Assembly: GCA_030145055.1 (NCBI GenBank)
Contig: JAQYWK010000001.1
Location: forward strand, 372,001 to 436,000
Direction of reading: 5' to 3'
DNA: 64,000 bases
From: Desulfovibrio sp.
GTDB lineage: Bacteria; Desulfobacterota; Desulfovibrionia; Desulfovibrionales; Desulfovibrionaceae
Below the pieces are notes generated by a model. That model searched no databases. It was not told the origin of the DNA and saw nothing but the letters and a program-made list of their open reading frames with translations. The position numbers and the translations under genes are program-made. Of this stretch, positions 17,916 through 26,868 are shown in pieces; the stretch's first letter is position 1, and the number at the start of each line of letters is the position of its first letter.

Positions 17916-19456
17916 TTTGCTGATCCTTCTTTAAATATATTCTGCGGTAACATTTCTCTTGGAACTATTGTCAAACTATGACCTTTACGACTGAACTCGG
18001 AAATACCTACTAACTGCGAATTAGCTAAGCTTTTATAATCACCTGAGTAAAAATAGTAATATCCGTCAATTGTTTCCGGCTTATAATCATTCCTGCCCTT
18101 GTGTCCAAATAAAATTGAGCCTACCCGGCGCGCATTTTTGGACATTTTGACATCTTCGTTTATTTTAAGGCGTGATTTCTTTTCGTACCCAACTAATTTC
18201 ATACCACTTTCTTCAATAAAATTAGGAACCCAAGCAGAATATCTCATAAGCACGGGAATATTCTTGTCAGTTATTATCCGTGCATTCTGAACATCTTCCT
18301 GTAAGCGGCAAAAAGTATTTTGAGAGGATACTCCTTTAAAAGTAAAAACAGCAAAAGCAACAATTAATCCGTACTTAAAGATCTTGGAGGCGCGCGGGGA
18401 ACTCTCCTGCCACTTCCTAAGACCTAGCAATAACACCATAATTAAATATGGCGAACCTGCTGTAATATTCCTGGAACCGAACGGTGTGGCAAGCTTGAGC
18501 GGGTTAAAGCTTGAAATCATATAAACACTGAAAAATAAGCCACTTAAAAACAATATAGCAATGCCTTTTTCTTCGTCACGACCCCGCCGGACTAGCCAGC
18601 ACCCAGTACCAACACCCGCCAAAATCACTGGTAAAAGTCCACGCAGTTTAACTAAGCTCAAAAAATTCAATAGATATTGTGAAACGCTAATCAAATGCTC
18701 ATCTTTCGCAACATGAGTCTGCGTAATAATTCCAAGTCTGCCGAAACTGTTTCCTGTTAAGTTTTGAAAGTACAGCCACTCTATAGCTACCACCAAAAAG
18801 AAAAATGCAGAAAATATAAATAGAGGGGTAACTTTTCTTTTGCCCAAATAAATTAAGGCAAATATTCCAGGGGCATAAAAAAGACTTGTTACTCTCGCCC
18901 CCCAAACGCATCCTGCGAACAGCCCGCTAATGGCTAGAAGATACCATCCTCCGTACTTCCGCCAACAAAACACGGCGAGTACGCACCCAAGCAGGTAGGT
19001 CATTTCATAAAGACCAGGCCAGAGCTGACTGCCCATGGTTGTCATTTTAGGATACAAGATTAAAAGCAATGCGGACATGAAACCGAACTGTCGATCTTTT
19101 AAAATATTTCCGAGAAAGAAAGCAAGTACTGCGCTTATGACAGAATATAGGACTGGTAAAATATAATAATTTGTAGGTGTTGTGCCAAAACAATTAAGGA
19201 TCAAGTACAATGGAAAGTTAATGGCCCACCTTAAAGTATGGTGGTTCCACACAAGCGCTGTGCCGTAATTAACCTGATGGACGACATTCTCCCATATCCA
19301 AAGTGAGTCACCACCCATCTCCACATACTCAAGAGATATCGCACGCACAGCAAGCGCTAGCAGAGCAATACACGCAGCATAAAAGACATCAGCATAGCAA
19401 GCTGAAAAATTCTTATCCTTGAAATGGGCAATCATATCGGATTTAACCTTGTTCAT
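17912..19456 (-). CDS. GT39/ArnT-like polytopic glycosyltransferase
   Basis: A 514-residue integral membrane protein with about ten hydrophobic segments and a soluble C-terminal part from about residue 390. The first loop contains a Glu-Met-Gly-Gly-Asp stretch (residues 46-50) in the place where GT-C enzymes carry their metal/catalytic acid. GT-C members use polyprenyl-phosphate sugars outside the membrane, which the adjoining GT2 enzyme would supply. The acceptor could be lipid A, LPS or a glycan; homologues of this length are often annotated PMT_2. The ribosome site is weak. Confidence 0.7.
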   Translation of the reverse strand: MNKVKSDMIAHFKDKNFSACYADVFYAACIALLALAVRAISLEYVEMGGDSLWIWENVVHQVNYGTALVWNHHTLRWAINFPLYLILNCFGTTPTNYYILPVLYSVISAVLAFFLGNILKDRQFGFMSALLLILYPKMTTMGSQLWPGLYEMTYLLGCVLAVFCWRKYGGWYLLAISGLFAGCVWGARVTSLFYAPGIFALIYLGKRKVTPLFIFSAFFFLVVAIEWLYFQNLTGNSFGRLGIITQTHVAKDEHLISVSQYLLNFLSLVKLRGLLPVILAGVGTGCWLVRRGRDEEKGIAILFLSGLFFSVYMISSFNPLKLATPFGSRNITAGSPYLIMVLLLGLRKWQESSPRASKIFKYGLIVAFAVFTFKGVSSQNTFCRLQEDVQNARIITDKNIPVLMRYSAWVPNFIEESGMKLVGYEKKSRLKINEDVKMSKNARRVGSILFGHKGRNDYKPETIDGYYYFYSGDYKSLANSQLVGISEFSRKGHSLTIVPREMLPQNIFKEGSAK

Positions 19457-19685
19457 AATTTCGTTTAGCTGGGTTGGGCCAAGATGCTACTGCAAATAGT
19501 CTACCCTTTGCCCTCGGTCAACCCAAGTTCTATACATGCCCGTCATGAAAATTAAACTATACTTTCAAGCCGCTGTTCTTTTCTATGCTTACCGAAAAGA
19601 ACTTTGACAAAAACAGCTAAGTTCCAGTATCTTGAAAAACGATATAATATTGTCGCATGTACATCGAACACAAACAGGAGAAATC

Positions 19686-20276
19686 ATGAAAAAACAGTCC
19701 CTATCAATATTCATTCTACTTATTGCAGTAGCAGTGCTTATGATGCCTTCCTCAGGCTTTGCCGCGGAAAAGAAAATGAAGGACGCTATTCTTCAGCTAG
19801 ATTATACTCCTATCAAAATGGATATACCACCATGCACAGTAAAGATTGCAGTAGTAAAATTTACTGAAACCAAACCCATCGCTCAAATCGGACAAAGCAA
19901 ATTATTCAAATATATCCCATCAATAGATGTAGGTACATGGATGGCTAAATCTGTTCTCACTCAGCTCATGTCTCAGGGATACGATGCGGAATACTTTGAA
20001 ACAATGGACGATGCAGGCGACAACTTCATTATCACAGGTGTAGCCAATAAAGTTTTCATCAATCGTCCTGGACAAATGGAAATGAATTACAAAGTTCAGT
20101 TGGACGGCATGGTCACTAAAGACAATAAACTACTCTTTTCCCAGAATTATATTTCTAAGCAGGAAAAAGGATTTGCCAACACTGGCGAAAATGCAGGCAA
20201 GCTAATGGCTGGACTCCACGACACTTTCAGCATGTTTCTCCCGCAAGCAGTCAAAATCATTAATGACAACAACTAG
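19686..20276 (+). CDS. Exported protein of unknown function
   Basis: A 196-residue protein starting at the ATG preceded by CAGGAG; an in-frame upstream ATG lacks a ribosome site. Residues 1-25 form a Sec signal peptide ending FAA with no lipobox. The mature part (VKIAVVKFTETKP, later VGTWMAKSVLTQLMSQGYDAEYF) resembles small periplasmic proteins of the type that read as auxiliary components of lipoprotein or surface machinery, but I do not recognise the family. It is monocistronic and closed by a strong terminator. Confidence 0.7.
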   Translation: MKKQSLSIFILLIAVAVLMMPSSGFAAEKKMKDAILQLDYTPIKMDIPPCTVKIAVVKFTETKPIAQIGQSKLFKYIPSIDVGTWMAKSVLTQLMSQGYDAEYFETMDDAGDNFIITGVANKVFINRPGQMEMNYKVQLDGMVTKDNKLLFSQNYISKQEKGFANTGENAGKLMAGLHDTFSMFLPQAVKIINDNN

Positions 20277-20311
20277 CTGAACACTTTTTTCATTAAGACG
20301 AACTTCTCATA

Positions 20312-20342
20312 AGCCCGCTGATTTTTTTCAGCGGGCTTTTTA
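20312..20342 (+). terminator. Rho-independent terminator
   Basis: A 10-base-pair perfect stem (agcccgctga / tcagcgggct) with a short T loop, followed by TTTTATT, about 35 bases after the stop of the exported protein gene. Confidence 0.93.
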
Positions 20343-20521
20343 TTAACTTGCGCCACACATAAATAATCGTTATTAGAGCCGTGACCCGTGATATAAGAAT
20401 TTAGATACACAACTGAATGTATCCTCCATTTCCTATCTTAATACAATGCATTTTTTAAAACTGAATAAAATAGTCGTTCTACCACCTAATCGCGGTACAC
20501 ATAAATAACGACGGAAAGATC

Positions 20522-21496
20522 ATGACTGCCCTTATCAATGCAATAGAATATTATATTCCAGCGAACACAGTAGATTGCCTAGAATTAGATAAAAGCAAAC
20601 CTGAATGGCATGTACGTAATTCTCTGCCAAAAACAGGCGTTCGCTTCCTTCATCATGCAGATAATGATGAAACAACACTCCAGTTGGCTTTCACCGCTGC
20701 GAAAAAGGCAATCGGATCGCTTCCTGAATCAGAGCTTCCAGATACGCTTATCGTCTGCACGCAGACACCGGACAATCTTCTGCCTCACGTATCTGCATGC
20801 CTCCAGCACGAACTGGGACTCCCTTCTACTACCAAGTGCTTTGACCTAAGCCTCGGCTGTAGCGGATATTGCTACGGTCTTTCCATTGCATACGGCTACC
20901 TGGCCGCAAATATTTCAAAAAGAGTGCTCTTTGTTACAGTCGATAATTACTCAAAAATGATCGACCCCGAAACGAACAAAGCTTACTTGCTTTTTTCGGA
21001 CGGAGCTTGCGCAACCATTCTCGACAAACCGGAGATAGCCCCATTTTTCCAATTCGGTACCGATGGAAGCCGCAATAAATCCATCATCTGCGAAAATACC
21101 GGCATCAGCGTAATGACCGGAAAAGACCCCGAAGCCCCCATTGCAAAGCCTAATTTCATAATGGACGGCTATAACGTACTCCAGTTCACAATTAAAACGA
21201 TTCCACCGGAAATTATAAAGCTGACTGAATCTGCTGGGATAACTCTTGATGACATTGATTTGTTCGTCTTCCATCAAGCAAGCCGCAAAGTGCTTGAAGA
21301 AATGGGCAAAAAATTATCCATCCCCGAAGAAAAGCTGATTATTGATCTAGAAGAGACAGGCAATATAACATCTTCATCCATCCCCATTGCCATGAAAAGA
21401 GCAGAAGCAAGAGGACAGCTTAAACGCGGAGACAAAATCATGCTCTTCGGATTCGGAATCGGACTTAGCTGGTCCGGAGCTATCGTCGAATACTAA
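20522..21496 (+). CDS. 3-oxoacyl-ACP synthase III-like (KAS III/FabH family) enzyme
   Basis: A 324-residue thiolase-fold condensing enzyme. The full KAS III triad is present: C113 in LGCSGYCYGL, H251 in FHQASRKVLE and N281 in EETGNITSSSIP. Such enzymes start fatty-acid chains or condense acyl groups for polysaccharide or secondary-metabolite decoration. It stands alone, with no acyl carrier protein or reductases nearby, and differs from housekeeping FabH in its N-terminal region, so a specialised role is plausible. The gene is convergent with the AraC regulator and has no obvious terminator. Confidence 0.85.
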   Translation: MTALINAIEYYIPANTVDCLELDKSKPEWHVRNSLPKTGVRFLHHADNDETTLQLAFTAAKKAIGSLPESELPDTLIVCTQTPDNLLPHVSACLQHELGLPSTTKCFDLSLGCSGYCYGLSIAYGYLAANISKRVLFVTVDNYSKMIDPETNKAYLLFSDGACATILDKPEIAPFFQFGTDGSRNKSIICENTGISVMTGKDPEAPIAKPNFIMDGYNVLQFTIKTIPPEIIKLTESAGITLDDIDLFVFHQASRKVLEEMGKKLSIPEEKLIIDLEETGNITSSSIPIAMKRAEARGQLKRGDKIMLFGFGIGLSWSGAIVEY

Positions 21497-21526
21497 TTTC
21501 CTTGTTTTATGGAAATGTAATTAGAA

Positions 21527-22324
21527 TCACCGAAAAGCCTTAGCATATTGGCCCGGTGTCATTCCCAGCAACTTCTTGAATATCCGATTCATATGACTTT
21601 GATCCGTAAATCCGCAATATGTTGCAGTTTCAACAAGTGGTGTGCCCTTAACTATAAGCCTTTTAGCTTCACGCATACGAATTTGATTATGAAATTCATG
21701 GGGTGGCATACCGTAAATTTGGGCGAAACGACGATTGAAACGGCAGGGACTTAGTTTAGCTATCTGGGCAAGTTCATCAAGGCATACGTTTACATTATGA
21801 TTTATTTTCATGAAACGGACTGCTTGAGCAATATTCTGAGGGACATCTGCGAGTACAGGTTTAGCTGAAGGAGTTTCCTTGAGCAACATTACCATAATCG
21901 CTACAAGTTGAGACTGGCGTTCCATAGCAAAAAATGATTCATCCATAGAATCAAATAGCCCAATAAGCATGCCGAATAAATCCGGAGAATCTATTACCGG
22001 ATTGGTATAGGCCGGAAGCATTGCTGTAAAACCAAGTGTTGCTGCAAGAGAAACCGGAATGCTGAATATTATATATTCGCAATTGTCTATGGACTGGCAA
22101 CTATGTGTCGCGTTCGGAGCAATACAGAAGACAGTCTCAGGACCAACCTCATAGGTAGAATCGTTGATACAGAGTACGCGTCTTCCAGATATGATCGCGC
22201 CCAATGTTAATGATTCGTGGCTGTGACGACCCGATGCTTTAATTGGCCCGAAAGAGTGAATCATAGTCGCTCCTTCAAGGCCTTTGATAGTTCTAAATTT
22301 GAGTGTCTCTGATTTTCTGAGCAT
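21527..22324 (-). CDS. AraC-family transcriptional regulator with N-terminal cupin sensor
   Basis: A 265-residue regulator. The N-terminal 130 residues are a cupin-type effector domain (SFGPIKASGRHSHESLTLG, then PETVFCIAPNATHSCQ). The C-terminal 100 residues form the double helix-turn-helix AraC DNA-binding unit, with LDELAQIAKLSPCRFNRRF as the first and VETATYCGFTDQSHMNRIFKK as the second recognition region. It is 11 bases downstream of a small cupin gene on the same strand and is probably co-transcribed with it. Target and ligand are unknown. Confidence 0.9.
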   Translation of the reverse strand: MLRKSETLKFRTIKGLEGATMIHSFGPIKASGRHSHESLTLGAIISGRRVLCINDSTYEVGPETVFCIAPNATHSCQSIDNCEYIIFSIPVSLAATLGFTAMLPAYTNPVIDSPDLFGMLIGLFDSMDESFFAMERQSQLVAIMVMLLKETPSAKPVLADVPQNIAQAVRFMKINHNVNVCLDELAQIAKLSPCRFNRRFAQIYGMPPHEFHNQIRMREAKRLIVKGTPLVETATYCGFTDQSHMNRIFKKLLGMTPGQYAKAFR

Positions 22325-22335
22325 GGTTTCTTTGG

Positions 22336-22722
22336 TTACAATAAAGCAGGCATGAATTTCGCCATGATAAGCAACCCATTCTCTCCCGCTTGAACGCTGT
22401 GCTTGATATTTTTCGGTAACACAGTCACAGCGCCCGGATTATAGAGGATTCTTTTCCCATCAAGTACACAGTAGCCCTCGCCACCTGCTACTTCATGTAA
22501 CTCCCAACTGTTTTCATGAACATGTTCACAAATTTCGGAGTTTGCATCCACTTTAACCAAATGGACACTGAATAGACCTTCAGTCTCTCCCCCTGTTACC
22601 AAGTGTTTGAGTTTTACTCCGCTAAAAGAAGGATGTGAGTTCCAAGGTAAATCCCCAGCGTCAGTACTCACTGTCACAGAATCTATACTCCCCAAATCAA
22701 AGCAGCTAAAAAGATCGCTCAT
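22336..22722 (-). CDS. Small cupin-domain protein
   Basis: A 128-residue single-domain cupin. The metal-binding pattern is visible as EHVHENSWELHEV with a second strand GAVTVLPKNIKHSV. The ATG at 22720-22722 is preferred because AAGGAGAA lies 8 bases upstream; the alternative ATG at 22726-22728 would be only 2 bases from it. Cupins of this size are often enzymes or ligand sensors; together with the adjacent AraC regulator it may sense or modify a small molecule. I cannot name a substrate. Confidence 0.85.
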   Translation of the reverse strand: MSDLFSCFDLGSIDSVTVSTDAGDLPWNSHPSFSGVKLKHLVTGGETEGLFSVHLVKVDANSEICEHVHENSWELHEVAGGEGYCVLDGKRILYNPGAVTVLPKNIKHSVQAGENGLLIMAKFMPALL

Positions 22723-22808
22723 AATCATTTCTCCTTATAGTTTTAGGCACGATAAGGATTTGCAATCAAATGGTATTGGACGATCTTGCCGGAAGCTATA
22801 AATTTAAT

Positions 22809-24458
22809 CTACTCACCAGCCTTGTGCACATGAACATCGCGCTGCGGGAATGGTATAATAATCCCTTCTTCATTAAACTTCTTATAAATATCACGGCTAA
22901 GCTCATGAGTCAGCCTGCCTCTATCCTTCGGCTCTGCTGCCCAGCATCGTAACTCATATTCCAGCGCGGAATCACCAAATAAGCGGAAACGTACTTTCGG
23001 CGGAGGATTGCTGATGGCGAGTGAATTAGACCTGGCGATCTCTAAAAGTAGTGCTTCTACTTTATCAACATCCGAGCCGTAAGCAACGCCGACCTTAATG
23101 CGAACTCGAAAGTGCGGCTCCGGCATGCTCTGATTAGTAATTTTGCCATTCGTAATCACCGAGTTTGGAATTGTGATCAAGATGTTGTCACGTGTAAGCA
23201 TACGCGTAGATCGCATTCCTACAGCCTTAACCTCACCCCTCTCTCCGGATTCAAGAACAATATAGTCACCTGCCCTAAACGGCCTATCCAGAAAGATGGA
23301 AACTCCACCAAAAAAGTTAGCTAAAGTTTCACGCGCAGCCAGGGCCACAGCAACACCAGCGATACCAGCAGAAGCAAATACAGCTGTAACGGGAATCCCA
23401 AAATAACTTCCTGCATGATAAAATAAGATAAAAACCAGAGTGAATGAAATAAGCCTTACAAGAAGCTTAATAACATCGGCATCAAGTGCTTCTTCCTTAA
23501 TCTTGGCAGTGGCAATAACGCCGTGCATGACAACGTTTCCAGCAACGATTATGGCGATCCCTGAAAATATAAAAAAGAACAGTTCAAAACCCATGGTCGT
23601 AACAACCAGCACCCGTCCGGTAATATTAATCTGACGATTCATGAGGTACTCTATAAAAGCACAGAGAATCATACCCGATAGCGGAAATAATAAACGCCCT
23701 ATTTCCCATGAACAACCAGCAGTCCGGCACTTAGCTCGCTTATTAAGCAACCACATCACCCATAAACAAAGCGACCCCAAAGCAAAAATTAAAAAAAGAC
23801 CAACCCACTGCCAAATAGCCTGTCCTAAATACCCATGTTTCATCCATGCAGGTAATTTACTTAAAAAACCATCCGGTATCATCCAACCGGAAGAATAAAT
23901 ATATTGCTCATACAACCCGTAATAATCCTGACCAAGATCATTTTTTTTGTATGGCAGGTCTCGAACTTCATTGTAATACTCGTCCAACCTATTAACTGTC
24001 TCAGGAGTAAAAAGGAAAGAACCTACTCTCGGTCCTTTTGCAACTTTACTGATATTTATCTCTGTATGTGGCATGCGCCAGGAAACAGCTCCAGATATTT
24101 TTACATCATTTTTATCCGGTACATCGTTCATATCCGGCAGATCAATCCTATCTAATACCTCACGAAGCATTAAAACCGACTCGATACTGACATCATCTAG
24201 TAAAGTCGGCGGAACTTCACTGAAATCGAAACAGCGAGCAGCTCTCTGCATATATTCCAACTCAAGCGCGAAATCATCATCAGGATCGCTCGCAGCTTTG
24301 TATAACTTCTCAGTATAATGGATAAAACTATTCAGAGTAGCGCGCGGACTCGATGTATCAGGAGGTTCAAGCGGAAACATAGTAGAACCGAAAACAGTTG
24401 AAAAAGTCATCATCATGAGCATGATAGATAGGACTACATACTTAACCGAACGATTCAT
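22809..24458 (-). CDS. MscS-family mechanosensitive channel with periplasmic N-terminal domain
   Basis: A 549-residue inner-membrane protein. A signal-like segment (residues 1-25) precedes a roughly 180-residue periplasmic domain with many acidic residues; hydrophobic helices follow from about residue 195. The pore-lining and beta-domain hallmark AGIAGVAVALAARETLANFFGGVSIFLDRPF is near residues 366-396, and the C-terminal domain ends IIPFPQRDVHVHK. MscS channels release solutes on hypo-osmotic shock. It is monocistronic, with GGAGAAATT before the ATG. Confidence 0.92.
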   Translation of the reverse strand: MNRSVKYVVLSIMLMMMTFSTVFGSTMFPLEPPDTSSPRATLNSFIHYTEKLYKAASDPDDDFALELEYMQRAARCFDFSEVPPTLLDDVSIESVLMLREVLDRIDLPDMNDVPDKNDVKISGAVSWRMPHTEINISKVAKGPRVGSFLFTPETVNRLDEYYNEVRDLPYKKNDLGQDYYGLYEQYIYSSGWMIPDGFLSKLPAWMKHGYLGQAIWQWVGLFLIFALGSLCLWVMWLLNKRAKCRTAGCSWEIGRLLFPLSGMILCAFIEYLMNRQINITGRVLVVTTMGFELFFFIFSGIAIIVAGNVVMHGVIATAKIKEEALDADVIKLLVRLISFTLVFILFYHAGSYFGIPVTAVFASAGIAGVAVALAARETLANFFGGVSIFLDRPFRAGDYIVLESGERGEVKAVGMRSTRMLTRDNILITIPNSVITNGKITNQSMPEPHFRVRIKVGVAYGSDVDKVEALLLEIARSNSLAISNPPPKVRFRLFGDSALEYELRCWAAEPKDRGRLTHELSRDIYKKFNEEGIIIPFPQRDVHVHKAGE

Positions 24459-24538
24459 AATTTCTCCATAAATCTATAAAATACAACGACGCGCGAGCCT
24501 AAAATAAAAGTACGTAAAACGATGTTACGCAAACAAAG

Positions 24539-24973
24539 TTATACAAACTGCCTTGCCCAGCCTGTAATCTGGTCAGCAGACATAGCGCCAGACACGCGCT
24601 TCACTTCACGTCCACTCTTAAATAGAACCAAGGTAGGTAATGAGCTTACGCTGTAGCGAGCAGATAGTGGTTTAAAGTCTTCAGTATTAACTTTTGCGGT
24701 CAATATATTTGGGTACAGCACAGTTGCAGCCTTAGCAAAGGCGGGGGCCATAGTTCGGCAGTGACCGCACCAAGGCGCCCAGAAATCCACCAATATGGGC
24801 AGTTCTGTTTTTGCAATGAAGCGATCAAAATTTTTATCGGTAAGATTTAGGGGAGATGAACTAAGCACTAAGCCACCGCACTTGCCGCAGGTAGGCTTAT
24901 CTCCGATCCGCTCAGTCTGTATCCTATTGATGGCTTGGCATTTGGAACAGACAATATGTATAGGGGTGGGCAT
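24539..24973 (-). CDS. trxC: Thioredoxin 2 (TrxC) with N-terminal zinc-binding cysteines
   Basis: A 144-residue TrxC-type thioredoxin. Residues 1-35 have two CxxC pairs (CSKC and CGKC) that bind zinc in the family; the thioredoxin domain carries the active site WCGHC and the conserved SLPTLVLFKSG. The ATG at 24971-24973 is chosen because GAAGGAGGAG lies just upstream. It reduces cytoplasmic disulfides and is often induced by oxidative stress. A 12-base inverted repeat 40-80 bases upstream of the start may be an operator. Confidence 0.92.
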   Translation of the reverse strand: MPTPIHIVCSKCQAINRIQTERIGDKPTCGKCGGLVLSSSPLNLTDKNFDRFIAKTELPILVDFWAPWCGHCRTMAPAFAKAATVLYPNILTAKVNTEDFKPLSARYSVSSLPTLVLFKSGREVKRVSGAMSADQITGWARQFV

Positions 24974-25012
24974 AAGCTCCTCCTTCAATGGTTTTGTTCC
25001 CAAGAAAGATAC

Positions 25013-25053
25013 CATTATTGCGCGACATAAGCCAACTATACCGCGCAATAATG
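25013..25053 (-). promoter_or_regulatory. 12-bp perfect inverted repeat in the trxC upstream region
   Basis: cattattgcgcg at 25013-25024 is repeated in reverse complement at 25042-25053 with a 17-base spacer. No T tract follows on the minus strand, so it is unlikely to terminate potD transcription; it lies 40-80 bases before the trxC start, a position suited to a dimeric regulator. Confidence 0.5.
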
Positions 25054-25076
25054 ATGAAGAACTAATTCCAATTTAT

Positions 25077-26105
25077 TTATTCGGCAGTCTTGAGCTTGAC
25101 CCAGTATTTTTCATAAAGCGGTGTAGCATTACCAAGGCCGACTTCAAATTCACCGCGCTTAAGGGTTTCATCATCAGGGTATGAAATCTGACTCTTGCGC
25201 ATAGCTTCAGGCAATAGCTTCACAGCTTCTGCGTTAGGAGATGAATACCCAAGTTGCTTAGCTATGTTAGCTGCCACATCAGGACGCAGAATAAAGTTTA
25301 TAAACTGGTGTGCCTCTACAACATTTTTTGCTCCGCGCGGAATACTCATATGATCCATCCACAGACTGTACCCTTCAAGAGGGTAAACATACTGTATGGC
25401 GGGATTTTCGCTGTTCGCTACAAAAGCTTCACCGTTCCATAGCTGACCGACCATAGCCTCATTACTCAACATAACCTGCTTCGGCGAGTCAGAATCGAAG
25501 ACCTTAACAGACGGCAATAATTCCTTAAGAAACTCGTAAGCCTCAGCAACATGAACAGGGTCACGATCATTAACGGAATATCCCTTAGCTTTAAGCCCGA
25601 GAGAAAACACGCCGCGTATATCATTTAATAAAAGCAAGCGTCCTTTTAACTCAGGCGCCAGTAGGGATTTGATTGTTTTAACCTTATTTACATCAACAAA
25701 TTCTGAGTTAACCGCAATACCAGAAGAACCCCAGAAATATGGTACACTGAACTTATTCTCTTCGTCGAAATCAAGGCCGACAAATCTTTTGTTCAGGTTT
25801 TTAAAATTCGGCAGTAATGCTTTATCCAGAGGAACAAGTAAGCCTTCTTTACTCATGCGAATAATAAAGTCAGTGGAAGGCACAACAATATCGTAACCAT
25901 GATCTTTAACCATTTTAATCTTGGTATACATGGCTTCGTTACTGTCATACGTCACTTCTGTGACATTTATTCCCGTTTCTTTCTGGAACTGTTCAAGCAC
26001 CTCGCGAGGCATGTATTCAGACCAGTTATATAAAACGAGTTCCCCACCCGCAAAGGCAGTGGAAGAAAGCGCCAACATCAAAATCGTAATAATGATTTTT
26101 TTCAT
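25077..26105 (-). CDS. potD: Periplasmic spermidine/putrescine-binding protein PotD
   Basis: A 342-residue solute-binding protein. A signal peptide ends SSTAFA (residue 19), followed by LVLYNWSEYMPREVLEQFQKETGI, the typical PotD/PotF opening; aromatic and acidic residues of the polyamine pocket (WGSSGIAVNSEF, LWNGEAF) are present. It captures putrescine or spermidine for the PotABC importer. Its start overlaps the potC end by 4 bases, and AAGGAG precedes it. It is the last gene of potABCD. Confidence 0.93.
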   Translation of the reverse strand: MKKIIITILMLALSSTAFAGGELVLYNWSEYMPREVLEQFQKETGINVTEVTYDSNEAMYTKIKMVKDHGYDIVVPSTDFIIRMSKEGLLVPLDKALLPNFKNLNKRFVGLDFDEENKFSVPYFWGSSGIAVNSEFVDVNKVKTIKSLLAPELKGRLLLLNDIRGVFSLGLKAKGYSVNDRDPVHVAEAYEFLKELLPSVKVFDSDSPKQVMLSNEAMVGQLWNGEAFVANSENPAIQYVYPLEGYSLWMDHMSIPRGAKNVVEAHQFINFILRPDVAANIAKQLGYSSPNAEAVKLLPEAMRKSQISYPDDETLKRGEFEVGLGNATPLYEKYWVKLKTAE

Positions 26106-26866
26106 TTTTTCTCCTTAATAAGCAGCTGTGACACGCCCACAATCAGAAGAGTGAGGACAATCATCACCGCGCATAAAGCGTTGACTTCCGGCTTTACTCC
26201 TAAACGAACCATTGAATAGATACGTAGAGGTAAAATCTCAAAAGTCGGCCCGGTGGTAAAAAAGCTAACGATCACATCATCCATGGATAAGGTGAAACTT
26301 AAAAGCCAACCTGACAGAACAGACGGCCAGGCTAAGGGCACAATAATGTGTTTAAAGGTTTCATAATCTCCAGCACCAAGGTCTTTAGCCACTTCAAGCA
26401 GATGCGGGTCCAATCCCTTAAGCCTTGCGGAAACAGTAATAACCACAAAAGGCACAGAAAAAGTTACGTGCGCAAGCAATAGAGTCCAAAATCCAAGCGG
26501 TACCGACAAAGCCACAAACAAAATAAGTAACGAAATACCCATCACGATATCAGGGGCCATCATCACAACAAATAAAAACCCCTTCATCAGCTTGCGGCCT
26601 CCGAAGCGATATTTTGTAATAATCACTGCCGCAACAGTTCCTAAAACAGTCGCAACCGTAGCAGCAACCGTAGCGAGTAAAAGTGAATTCATCGCTGTTT
26701 CCATCAGTCTGGAATTTGCAGCCAACTGATAATACCAGTCGAAAGTGAAACCTTTCCAGTTCATAGAATACTTAGAAGAATTAAACGAATATCCCACCAT
26801 TACAGCCAATGGCAGATAGAGGAAAACATAGACCATAAATGCATATAAATTGCGCAAAGTTTTCAT
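26102..26866 (-). CDS. potC: Polyamine ABC transporter permease PotC
   Basis: A 254-residue inner-membrane permease with six hydrophobic helices. The cytoplasmic EAA loop reads LLEVAKDLGAGDYETFKHIIVPLAWPS (about residues 160-190 in part), the ATPase docking site. It begins 2 bases after potB ends and overlaps potD by 4 bases. Confidence 0.93.
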   Translation of the reverse strand: MKTLRNLYAFMVYVFLYLPLAVMVGYSFNSSKYSMNWKGFTFDWYYQLAANSRLMETAMNSLLLATVAATVATVLGTVAAVIITKYRFGGRKLMKGFLFVVMMAPDIVMGISLLILFVALSVPLGFWTLLLAHVTFSVPFVVITVSARLKGLDPHLLEVAKDLGAGDYETFKHIIVPLAWPSVLSGWLLSFTLSMDDVIVSFFTTGPTFEILPLRIYSMVRLGVKPEVNALCAVMIVLTLLIVGVSQLLIKEKK

Positions 26867-26868
26867 GA

